Below, in pieces: positions 19,401 to 25,078 of a stretch of DNA of 64,000 nt. The notes beneath the pieces were generated by a model. That model had not been told where the DNA came from and made no database searches. It saw only the letters and a program-made list of their open reading frames with translations. The stretch spans positions 1 to 64,000 of the forward strand of contig JAAFJP010000014.1 of NCBI GenBank assembly GCA_013298125.1, written 5' to 3'. Every line of letters begins with the position of its first letter. Positions within the stretch are counted from its first letter, which is position 1. A program made the translations under genes and the position numbers. This DNA comes from Cytophagales bacterium. GTDB lineage: Bacteria > Bacteroidota > Bacteroidia > Cytophagales > Spirosomataceae.

Positions 19401-19820
19401 TTAAATCTTGTAGTAGGTGGAACGACTACACTCACGGGTTCAGGCACACCCGCAAGTTCAAATGCTTGGGTTTCAGCAACACCGAGTGTAGCAACGGTTG
19501 ATAATGCAGGAGTTGTAACTGGTGTAGCGGTAGGAACAAGTGTGATAACTTATACTAATAGTAATGGATGTAGTCAAACGGCGACGGTTACGGTTGGTGT
19601 AAATACCGAAACGTCAATTATCAGCATAACATCAGGAGATTGGGAAACACCTTCTACTTGGAATTTAGGTCGTGTTCCTGTAAGTACGGATGTGGTTGTG
19701 ATTGATAACGCACATACGGTAACCATTGAAGGAACGGGAGTGGGTAAAAGATTAGAATATAGAGGTAACGGTACTCTGAAATTCAATACCACGAGTAGCA
19801 AATTAAATATTGGATTTTAG
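10404..19820 (+). CDS. Giant secreted multi-repeat protein with parallel beta-helix
   Basis: About 3,138 aa. I start at 10404 because MKKILTFLLFLGASFNIHAQ is a clean signal peptide; an in-frame ATG lies at 10347. By nucleotide position: domain A (10450-11490), five Ig-like repeats of about 105-110 aa (11500-13150), second domain A (13155-14205), seven more repeats (14210-16515), a right-handed beta-helix (16530-17815), third domain A (17830-18840), Ig-like and Big2-like segments (18850-19600) and a short G8-like end. The repeats share FSTNQGTPSATQTYTVSG and APTGFEIS words. The beta-helix is a paralogue of the gene at 30129 and may be a lyase or glycan-binding module. No type IX secretion C-terminal domain is evident. 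Confidence 0.85.
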   Translation: MKKILTFLLFLGASFNIHAQFTANNLAVAKITNGGNAIADDGAATAANAILRQMSIMQFNTTTATQTGTTVVTLNSSGASPKLTIDQRRIAHEGQMNLSANGQYLVLAGYNSDAGGFATTSPNGRFAEKRIARIDASGSIDLTTSIPTSSAFNNFAVRGAVMNGNAITVNGSGATSASGVQSITFGGNTASSFLAKDCRAIGLFGGNVYSYSAASPFTIEGGGQTTISGLTTDNTQFIFFDVDNAVSWGTTGYDLLYVAHRNSGINKYYFDAGTSAWVAAGLANSSVQSSTGFQSLTGRIEGGKPTLYGTKVVITSSVYVSSHLVKVVDNAARTAALSLGSPAVELAATGNTEMLKGVAFTPSNPTPTIAITGSTTPFSTNQGVASATQNYSVSGSNLTANITLTAPTGFEISTTANSGFGSSLTLTQSGGSVSSTIIYVRLTGGGVGTPRGNIAHTSTGATAQNVAVSGTVTANPSVTITGTPLSAFTTNQGNPSAVQTYTVSGSNLTADVALTAPTGFEISTNGINFAGTQTLTQSSGTVASTTISVRLTGTTVGSPSGNITHATTGVTTQNVAVSGTVNTVLTPIISITGTPLSAFSTNQNTPSATQNYSVSGANLTADIALTAPSGFEISTSASSGFGGTLTLTQSSGSVSSTIIYVRLTGANVGTPSGNITHTSTGATAQNVAVSGTVIANPSITITGTPLSAFTTNQNIPSATQNYSVSGANLTADIALTAPSGFEISTSASSGFGGTLTLTQSSGSVSSTIIYVRLAGANVGTPSGNITHTSTGATAQNVAVSGTVTGTPTITITGNLSAFSTVQGTPSSPRTYTLEGSNLTADILLTAPTGFEISLASGSGYSGSLTLTQTAGNVATTTIFARLIGTSAGSPSGNITHTSTGATTQNVVVSGTVNAPATGFSKNNITVLRVGDGSTALGATATRVDLLEISSTGTPTGFNIALPSTGTTRLVLGGVNNTYEGQLTLSSDNRYLMLAGYNAALSSPQTGTGSMTTSEKVVARIGFDNVVDLTTRIPVSGTGSGFATNNVRNVASDDGSVLFVSGSTNPRQINFGTTVSSSIVGSGSWRSVNRFGGKTYGINFQVPQFINTAVTPNASTDLPSAAGVNVLPNFTGGGSATGMVLLDADPNVSYNSTGYDLLYITEIGNGIRKWYFDTASGFWTPAGIVNPTSATGVTGGFYDLTVKIVNGKPEIYGIKGAASNNNIMRMIDNSGRTGNWETSTGLAATTVTTLASAGANYMFRGVAFSPVPLPLVTVTPASLNSFSTFRNTPSANQTYTVNGINLISDITLTAPTGYEISLSASSGFANTLTLPQTDGSVATTTIFVRLTGATVGTFNGNITNTTTNGVTRNVALTGIVNEIPSITITGTPLNNFSTVDGTPSATQSYTVSGADLVADITLTAPIGFEISLNAASGFSNSLTLTRTGGTVTTTTIFVRLTGVGVGTPSGNLTHTSSVAPTQNVALNGNVITNDGILVIETPLATFTTTQATPSLSKTYKVGGTNLTADIVITTPAEFEISLSASSGFSNSITLPQSGGSVALTPIYVRLTGASVGTPSGNIIHTSTGTSTQNVAVSGTVLIRPVITTSITSLTGFVTSEGTPSATQTFTVSGTDLIANLSLTAPTGFEISISASTGFANTLTLTPTGGAVASTLIYVRLTGATISMPIGNIDLTTTGAISKQVAVDGIVNPKPLITVTGTLTAFSTREQTPSATQTYTVNGINLEADIVLTAPTGFEISTSASTGFANTLTLTQSGGNVATTTIYVRIASTAIAGTPNGNITHTSLDAITKNIAVSGSVSPFQEIILAGTPLIAFTTFVSTPSATQSFTVSGINLTNDITLNAPTGFEISLNLNGTFSNTLTLTQTGGSVASTSIFVRLTGASIGIPSGNIALTSTGTDLKNVAVSGTVNAIPVITTSGTLTAFSTTLGVLGTTQSYTVSATNLLENVIVTAPAGFVISTSADGGFANSLSLMPINGAITSRIIYVRINEAVIGTPSGNITHTTNGATTQNVAVSGSVTGNSAATATVYYVSPTGDDNNDGTSPSTPFRNLSKFSFNSSPLTPGTVVYLMNGTHGATDLAVGNTGNALVEITKSGTFANPIKFTNYPGHTPLIQFNGWNAILIKASHIIIDGLKVRGANSVLTLAGALNQGRSCNNPNSPFESKYNGNGINVDGRLSVSAVNPVNVTIKNCEVYECGGGGIATLEADYLTIENNITYNNAWYSVFANSGISVFHAFNSDNNTTDYKTIIRNNISYGNEQRVPWPAASCQFTDGNGIIIDDFRNTQSSSTIRGQVYLGKTLVENNVVFNNGGRGVHAYIADNCTFINNTSYNNNATAAINEGEITIVQSNNARVFNNVMVARTGKKLNSYSGSVGLQEGNNLMYNSGTFGFFNNTDIMADPQFIDVANNNFRLSPTSVGIDAGNGTQDLFAPKDILGNTRPFNGKVDIGAYEFTGTIPTQNKFTDGNLVALRVGDGSTTLGVNSTNVNVIEYNTSGTASGLNIALPSTGTNSFVLSGLTNIPEGQLTLSGDGRYVSAVGYNTTTGASSTSNTDKIIARIDDKLNLDLSTKMPTSNALGGSFVRNAVTENGSSFFVTANATARQVNLGANTSATFAGGAGYFSMLRLGGRSYFLNFQVPGFINDAGVATSFPSGAGVNALPNFTGASEGTVMTLLDSDPAVSYNSTGFDLLYIAEKSSGIRKWYFDATNNIWVPAGIVNPTGTPAIAGGFYSVVAKMVAGKPELYAIKGVGSNNAVFKLVDNVARTADWQTGTAPTVTTLIPSGSNYTFRGLTFAPVNKPENQLTAAVQGNSLLICSGSDAVFTLTGTSGATVTYNINGGANTTAVLTGGTATVTVSGATTNQTLNLVSITNGTITQSISGSYLISVTNSSVGGTVSIASPVCTGTNSSTLTLSGHTGTIIGWERSLDNFATAGTYINFLSTAYTVTNLTATTSYRAIIQSGSCATVRSSISTVMVNPLPTITGTLNLVVGGTTTLTGSGTPASSNAWVSATPSVATVDNAGVVTGVAVGTSVITYTNSNGCSQTATVTVGVNTETSIISITSGDWETPSTWNLGRVPVSTDVVVIDNAHTVTIEGTGVGKRLEYRGNGTLKFNTTSSKLNIGF
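12221..12810 (+). repeat. Near-identical internal tandem duplication (330 bp)
   Basis: Ig-like repeats 3 and 4 of the giant gene are almost identical at DNA level with a 330-base period (ATCAGCTACGCAAAATTATT at both 12221 and 12551). The other repeats are much more diverged. This points to a recent unit duplication. Confidence 0.85.
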
Positions 19821-20162
19821 TTCTACTGTTTAAAAAACATTAATTTGTCGGAACACGATTTTAGGATTTGTAAGATTTTCACGATTAATCCTATCAATCT
19901 TATCAATCTTTAAATCGTGTTCTGATTGATAACATAATTTAAAGTTTTTCAAACACTACTCACCCAAACCCCTCCTAAGAGTCCAAAACCCTTGGGAGGG
20001 GTAGTTAGAGAAAACGGCTATTGAGTCTAACCAAATAAACCAGTTCATTTATGCGAGAAATGTTAAAAACGCTTAATACTTGGTAATAATTTATCTATAA
20101 GTATCATTTATAAGATAGAAATTTGTATTATTCATATTTAATCTATTGTTTATTTACATTAA
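19821..20162. other. Intergenic region with two hairpins
   Basis: It holds an inverted repeat GAACACGATTT (19852-19862)/AAATCGTGTTC (19913-19923), a GC-rich hairpin ACCCCTCC (19969-19976)/GGAGGGGT (19996-20003), and the candidate AraC site at 20060. The hairpins probably end the giant gene; the right half should carry the promoter of the next operon. Confidence 0.6.
20060..20077 (+). promoter_or_regulatory. Candidate AraC operator, copy 2
   Basis: ATGTTAAAAACGCTTAAT starts 103 bases before the amidohydrolase start codon and matches 10243-10260 with one mismatch. It suggests shared control of the giant protein gene and the catabolic operon. Confidence 0.45.
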
Positions 20163-20999
20163 ATGAAAACTCCACGTATTGATTCCCATCAACATTTCTG
20201 GTATTATGACCCCAATAAGCACGTTTGGATGAACGAGCAGATGGAAATATTGAAAACGGATTATCTGCCAACGGATTTAGAACCACTCCTAAAAAGTTGT
20301 GATTTAGACGGTTGCGTAGCCGTGCAAGCCAATCAAGCCGAAGTTGAGAATGACTTTTTATTACAACTTGCCGATAAAAATGATTTCATCAAAGGCATTG
20401 TGGGTTGGGTTGATTTGAGGGCTAAAAATCTTTCAGAAAGACTTGAATATTATCAGAAATTTTCTAAAATAAAAGGCTTTCGACACGTCATTCACGATGA
20501 GCCTGAATTGAATTTTATGCTTCAACCAGCTTTTATGAAAGGGGTTTCAATGTTGAAAAAATATGGTTATACTTATGACATTTTGATTTTTGCGGCACAT
20601 TTGCCCAATACCTTAAAATTTGTCAAAAATCTGCCTGACCAGCCTTTTGTCATTGACCATATCGCCAAGCCCAACATCAAAGCGGGTGAAATTGATACTT
20701 GGGAAAAGCAGTTGAAAAAAGTAGCTTCTTTTGAAAATGTCTATTGCAAAATATCGGGCATGGTAACGGAAGCTGATTGGTCTTCTTGGAAAAAGGAAGA
20801 TTTTACCAAATACTTGGATGCAGTCGTGGAAGCCTTCGGAACAAACCGATTGATGTATGGCTCAGATTGGCCCGTGTGTACGTTGGCTGCCAATTATGAA
20901 ACACAATTTAAACTCGTAAAAGACTATTTTTCAAGTTTTAGTAAAACTGAACAGGAACAGATTTTGGGTGGAAATGCTATCCAATTTTATAAAATCTAA
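20163..20999 (+). CDS. Amidohydrolase-family sugar lactonase (L-fuconolactonase-like)
   Basis: A 278-aa metal-dependent hydrolase of the COG3618 type, which includes L-fuconolactonase and L-rhamnonolactonase; these open sugar lactones to aldonic acids in the cytoplasm. The metal motif DSHQHFW has H9 and H11. A later His lies in FVIDHIAKP, and the catalytic Asp is in YGSDWPVC near the C-terminus. No signal peptide. It is first in a run with a Zn dehydrogenase, symporter and aldo/keto reductase, consistent with oxidative breakdown of a deoxysugar or related aldose. Family is firm; the substrate is inferred. Confidence 0.8.
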   Translation: MKTPRIDSHQHFWYYDPNKHVWMNEQMEILKTDYLPTDLEPLLKSCDLDGCVAVQANQAEVENDFLLQLADKNDFIKGIVGWVDLRAKNLSERLEYYQKFSKIKGFRHVIHDEPELNFMLQPAFMKGVSMLKKYGYTYDILIFAAHLPNTLKFVKNLPDQPFVIDHIAKPNIKAGEIDTWEKQLKKVASFENVYCKISGMVTEADWSSWKKEDFTKYLDAVVEAFGTNRLMYGSDWPVCTLAANYETQFKLVKDYFSSFSKTEQEQILGGNAIQFYKI

Positions 21000-21002
21000 C
21001 TA

Positions 21003-21211
21003 AGCCCATAGGGCTGAAACTTTGGTAGAATAAAAGAAAATAGTCAAATCCAAGCCCCATCGGGGCGATATTCTGGTAGAGAATAAGAATAAAACAGTCG
21101 GAAGTAAGCCCCATCGGGGCGACATCCTGGTAACAGAAAATGCCGCCCCGATGGGGCTTATGAAACGGAGAAAATGTGTCTCTATCACCAAAATATCGCC
21201 TCTATGAGGCT
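21003..21211. repeat. Palindromic array A (forward x3, reverse x2)
   Basis: Three forward units (GCCC...GGGC core then a tail ending in TTTTGGTAG or a variant) and two reverse units (tail CCAAAAT... then core). The centre is short (GGTAACAGAAAATGC). The array fills the gap between the lactonase stop and the start of the dehydrogenase. The last core is the variant GCCTCTATGAGGC. Confidence 0.9.
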
Positions 21212-21225
21212 AAAAAAATGAATTA

Positions 21226-22242
21226 ATGAAAGCAATTATTTTAGAAGAGCCAGGTAAATTTCAACAAATAAAAATAGATAAACCACAAAGTCCATTAGCC
21301 CACGAGGTAATGTTGAAAATCAGGCAGTTAGGCGTTTGTGGAACAGACTTACACGCCTACAATGGCAAGCAACCATTTTTTTCTTATCCAAGAATTTTAG
21401 GGCATGAAATTGCTGCCGAAGTCGTAGAAATTGGGGTTGATGTAAAGCACTTGAAAATTGGTGATTTATGTTCGGTAAATCCTGGTATAAATAGAATTGA
21501 AGACCAAGCGGTGCGTCGTGGAAAAACAAATTGTGGCACTTCGCTAAGTTTAATCGGAGTTCATGAAGACGGAGCGATGCAAGAATATATCAACCATCCC
21601 GCTGATTTAGTTTTTCCTGCAAATGACCTTTCGCTCGACCAAATTGCCTTAATCGAACCTTTGGCGATTGGTAGCCATGCCGTTGAACGTGCTGATATTA
21701 AGCCAGAAGATATTGTTTTAATTATCGGGGCTGGTCCAATTGGTATCGGTACAGTGGCAATGGCATTGCTCAAAGCTGCCAAAGTGATGGTCTTGGATAT
21801 GAACCAAAATCGTTTGGATTTTATCAGTCAAAAATTCCCATCGGTTGAAACGATACAGTTAAACGATAACGTGGAAGAAACCCTAAAAGAGCGATTGAAT
21901 GGAGATTTGCCCACGGTGATTTTGGATGCAACGGGTAATAAAGCCTCGATGGAAAAATGTATCGACTACATCGCCCCAAGTGGAACGATTGTCTATATCG
22001 GACTTTTTATTGGCGATGTTACTTTCCATGACCCACTTTTTCATCGAAAAGAAGTAACCTTAAAATCTTCACGAAATGCCGTAGCCACTGATTTTGAGAA
22101 ATTGATTCGTCTTTTAAAAGCGGGATTAGTAAGCATTGACGGCTTGGTTACGCATAGATTGCCTTTTGAAACATTGCACGAAAATTTTACAAAATTATAT
22201 TTACCCGAAGAAAGAGTGATTAAAGCGGTAATCGAATTCTAA
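21226..22242 (+). CDS. Zinc-type alcohol/polyol dehydrogenase (MDR)
   Basis: A 338-aa medium-chain dehydrogenase, NAD(P)-dependent, probably oxidising a sugar or sugar acid hydroxyl. The catalytic zinc ligands are C38 in GVCGTDLH, H60/E61 in LGHE, and a downstream Glu in LIEPLAIG. The Rossmann motif is IIGAGPIGIG. The usual four-cysteine structural zinc loop is nearly gone: the segment GINRIEDQAVRRGKTNC keeps a single Cys. It is followed after 5 bases by the symporter gene. Function within the deoxysugar pathway is inferred from neighbours. Confidence 0.85.
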   Translation: MKAIILEEPGKFQQIKIDKPQSPLAHEVMLKIRQLGVCGTDLHAYNGKQPFFSYPRILGHEIAAEVVEIGVDVKHLKIGDLCSVNPGINRIEDQAVRRGKTNCGTSLSLIGVHEDGAMQEYINHPADLVFPANDLSLDQIALIEPLAIGSHAVERADIKPEDIVLIIGAGPIGIGTVAMALLKAAKVMVLDMNQNRLDFISQKFPSVETIQLNDNVEETLKERLNGDLPTVILDATGNKASMEKCIDYIAPSGTIVYIGLFIGDVTFHDPLFHRKEVTLKSSRNAVATDFEKLIRLLKAGLVSIDGLVTHRLPFETLHENFTKLYLPEERVIKAVIEF

Positions 22243-22247
22243 AAATT

Positions 22248-23954
22248 ATGCAACAAATAGCCACCATTGATATTATTATTATTGCCGTTTATCTAATCGG
22301 CATTACACTTTTTGGCATCTGGGTTGGGTACAAAAAAAGTACCTCATCAGAACAATACTTTCTTGCCAATAAATCGTTAGGTTGGTTCACAGTTGGAGCT
22401 GCCGTTTTTACCTCCAATATTTCCACGATTCACTTGGTAGGTTTGGCGGCTGGTGGAGCGAAAGACGGTATGGTCATTGGTAATTTTGAATGGATGGCGT
22501 GTTTTACGTTGATCCTTTTGGCATTACTTTTTGCTCCTTTTTATGTCAATTCAAAAGTGGCAACGCTTCCCGAATTTATGGAACGCCGATACAGTCCCGA
22601 TGCCCGAACTTTCTTAGCAATTATCGGATTGTTCGGAGCTTTGTTTGTGCATATCGGTATCAGTTTGTTTGCGGCTGCCAAAGTTTTTGAAAGTTTCATG
22701 GGTATTCCCATGATTTATACGATTGTCGTATTGTCCTTATTTACAGTGATTTACACTGCATTGGGTGGTTTGAAAGCCGTAGTTATGACCGAAAATGTGC
22801 AGGTCGTTTTATTGCTTGGTGGAGCTATTTTATTGACCGTTCTGGGGTTGAAAGCCTTGCCAAGTGTTGGTATAAATACCTTTGCAGATTTCAAAGCCGC
22901 TGCCGCCCCAGGACAATTAGAAATGTTACAACCTGTCATTAACAAAGAAGGAAATATCAATCCGTTTTCGTGGCTAACTATTATTTTGGGCTATCCTATT
23001 TTGGGAATTTGGTATTGGTGTGCCGACCAAACGCACGTACAAAGAGTATTAGGGGCAAAAACCTTGAAAGATGCTCAAAATGGAGCATTATTCGCAGGAT
23101 TTTTGAAAATAACGCCCGTATTTTTGATGGTTTTGCCTGGGGTAATTGGTTATATTTTATGGCAAAAAGGAGCAATTCAACTGCCAAATGTAGCAGGAAC
23201 AAGCAATCCAGATTATAATGCAATGTTGCCCACGATGATAAATCACCTGATTCCAGTTGGCTTGAAAGGATTATTAGCGGCAGGAATGGCAGCGGCTTTG
23301 ATGAGTTGTATGGCGGCAGCATTGAATAGCTGTGCTACCTTGATTTCTTTGGATATTGTGAAAAGAATAAATCCTCAAACTTCTGATAAAAAAATGGTCA
23401 GTATTGGTCGAATTTCTACGGGAGTGATTATGGTTTTAGCGATTTTGTGGAGTACACAAGGCGACCAATTTGGGACAATTTTTGAAGCCATCAACAAAAT
23501 CCCGATGACCTTTGCCCCAGCCGTTACTACCGTTTTTGTGATGGGAGTTTTGTGGAAAAGAGGTACAAAAGAAGCGGCTATGACCACCTTGTATTTAGGT
23601 TCATTGATTGGCGTAGCGTATTTTTTAATTGATATGCCCATGATTGGAAAAATGCTCATAGACGCTCCTGCCGATGATTTTGCGGGAATTGTGAGTGATA
23701 CCAAACAAGGTCTGGGCATTCCCTTTATGATGGTAGGACCCATTTTGACGGTGGTTTGTGTCTTGATTTACGTAGTAAGAAGTCACCAAACGCCAGCCAT
23801 GCCTGCCGAAGAAGTAGCCAAAGTGTGTTGGGATCACCCTCTTTCATTTTTACAAGGCAAAATCACAGGGGCATCAGACCCACGTATGGTTACGCTGTAT
23901 TTGATTGGAACAGTTACGGTTTTATATATCATGATTCAAGTTTTAGCGAAATAA
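22248..23954 (+). CDS. Sodium:solute symporter (SSS family)
   Basis: A 568-aa inner-membrane transporter with about 14 hydrophobic segments, the typical length for SSS proteins related to sodium/sugar symporters. It begins IATIDIIIIAVYLIGITLFG and carries EQYFLANKSLGW, characteristic of the family, and the conserved ALGGLKAVVMTE segment after helix 4. It starts 5 bases after the dehydrogenase and its TAA overlaps the ATG of the next gene (TAATG), so it is translationally coupled in one operon. Probably imports the monomer oxidised by the neighbours. Confidence 0.9.
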   Translation: MQQIATIDIIIIAVYLIGITLFGIWVGYKKSTSSEQYFLANKSLGWFTVGAAVFTSNISTIHLVGLAAGGAKDGMVIGNFEWMACFTLILLALLFAPFYVNSKVATLPEFMERRYSPDARTFLAIIGLFGALFVHIGISLFAAAKVFESFMGIPMIYTIVVLSLFTVIYTALGGLKAVVMTENVQVVLLLGGAILLTVLGLKALPSVGINTFADFKAAAAPGQLEMLQPVINKEGNINPFSWLTIILGYPILGIWYWCADQTHVQRVLGAKTLKDAQNGALFAGFLKITPVFLMVLPGVIGYILWQKGAIQLPNVAGTSNPDYNAMLPTMINHLIPVGLKGLLAAGMAAALMSCMAAALNSCATLISLDIVKRINPQTSDKKMVSIGRISTGVIMVLAILWSTQGDQFGTIFEAINKIPMTFAPAVTTVFVMGVLWKRGTKEAAMTTLYLGSLIGVAYFLIDMPMIGKMLIDAPADDFAGIVSDTKQGLGIPFMMVGPILTVVCVLIYVVRSHQTPAMPAEEVAKVCWDHPLSFLQGKITGASDPRMVTLYLIGTVTVLYIMIQVLAK

Positions 23955-24892
23955 TGCAATACAATAAATTAGGAAATACAAATTTAAACGTCTCTCGCAT
24001 CAGTTTTGGAGCATCTTCTTTGAGTAGCGTTTTTCATGCGGTCGAGGAACACGATGCCATTGCGGCAGTTCATGCGGCATTGGAGGCGGGTATCAATTAT
24101 ATAGATGTTGCCCCTGCGTATGGGGGTACAAAATCAGAAATAGTGTTGGGAAAAGCCCTCAAAGGCATTGACCGAAGTCGTTATGTGCTTTCCACAAAAA
24201 TTGGAAAATATACCGACCCCAACCAATACGGCAAGGATGAATTGGATTATTCGGAAAAACGAACACGCCAATCATTGAAAGAAAGTGCTGAACGAATTGG
24301 CACTGATTATTTCGACATTATCCACATTCATGACATCGAATATCAAAGCCGAATTCATGCCGAATGGGCTTTGACAGAGGGTTTAGAAAGTTTGCATAAA
24401 CTCAAACAAGAAGGACAAATTGGAGCAGTAAGTTTTGGGATTTACCCGATGGATTTGTGGCATCGCATCTTTAATGATTACGAAATTGATGCTGCTTTGA
24501 TTCATAATCATTATTGTTTGAATGATACTCGGTTGCTCGAATTATTGCCAAAAGCCCAAGAAAAAGGCATCGGAATTATCAATGCTTCACCTTTTGCCAG
24601 TGGATTATTGACCGACCGAGGACCCGCAGATTGGCATCCAGCTAACTCAGAAGAAAGAACCATTTTTGCCAACGCAGCAAAGATTTGTCAAGATTTTGGT
24701 ATTTCGATTTCACAATTAGCGATGCAGTTTTCAAGCCAAAATCCTGAGATTCCAACCACAATGTTTAGTTCTTCCAATGCAAAATCGGTTTTAAGAAATA
24801 TCGAATGGAGTGAAGAATCTATCAATTTAGAATTGCTTGAAATGGTGCAAAAGGCTTTGAAATCTCTGATGAATAAACAGTGGGATTATTGA
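23954..24892 (+). CDS. Aldo/keto reductase, L-fucose/L-galactose dehydrogenase-like
   Basis: A 312-aa aldo/keto reductase. The ATG at 23954 overlaps the symporter stop (TAATG); longer upstream reading into the symporter is not credible. The TIM-barrel signature is DVAPAYGGTKSEIVLGKAL with the catalytic Asp/Tyr pair, followed by the barrel Lys in VLSTKIG and the His in DIIHIHDIEY. The pattern LGNTNLNVSRISFGASSL is like L-galactose or L-fucose dehydrogenases that make lactones from aldoses. With the lactonase at 20163 this would supply the first two steps of an oxidative route. The substrate is inferred. Confidence 0.82.
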   Translation: MQYNKLGNTNLNVSRISFGASSLSSVFHAVEEHDAIAAVHAALEAGINYIDVAPAYGGTKSEIVLGKALKGIDRSRYVLSTKIGKYTDPNQYGKDELDYSEKRTRQSLKESAERIGTDYFDIIHIHDIEYQSRIHAEWALTEGLESLHKLKQEGQIGAVSFGIYPMDLWHRIFNDYEIDAALIHNHYCLNDTRLLELLPKAQEKGIGIINASPFASGLLTDRGPADWHPANSEERTIFANAAKICQDFGISISQLAMQFSSQNPEIPTTMFSSSNAKSVLRNIEWSEESINLELLEMVQKALKSLMNKQWDY

Positions 24893-24910
24893 CAGATTAA
24901 CTTATTGTGG

Positions 24911-25060
24911 AAGCCCCATCGGGGCGATATTTTGGTAAAAAACGAGTATATCCAAATTCAAAAAGCCCTGTAAGGGCGACAGTTTGGATTTAATGCCGCC
25001 CCAATGGGGCTTAAAATTGTTCAATCTATTTTACTACCAGAATGCCGCCTCTCTGAGGCT
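24911..25060. repeat. Palindromic array B (forward x2, reverse x2)
   Basis: Forward cores GCCCCATCGGGGC and GCCCTGTAAGGGC, then reverse cores GCCCCAATGGGGC and GCCTCTCTGAGGC. The centre is GACAGTTTGGATTTAATGCC. It occupies most of the gap between the aldo/keto reductase and the LamG protein. Confidence 0.9.
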
Positions 25061-25078
25061 AAAAACGATGAAACAAAA

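Noticed and set aside
23756-23953. Extended N-terminus of the aldo/keto reductase within the symporter gene
   Set aside because: The TAATG overlap at 23952-23956 and the family start MQYNKLGNTNLN place the start at 23954.
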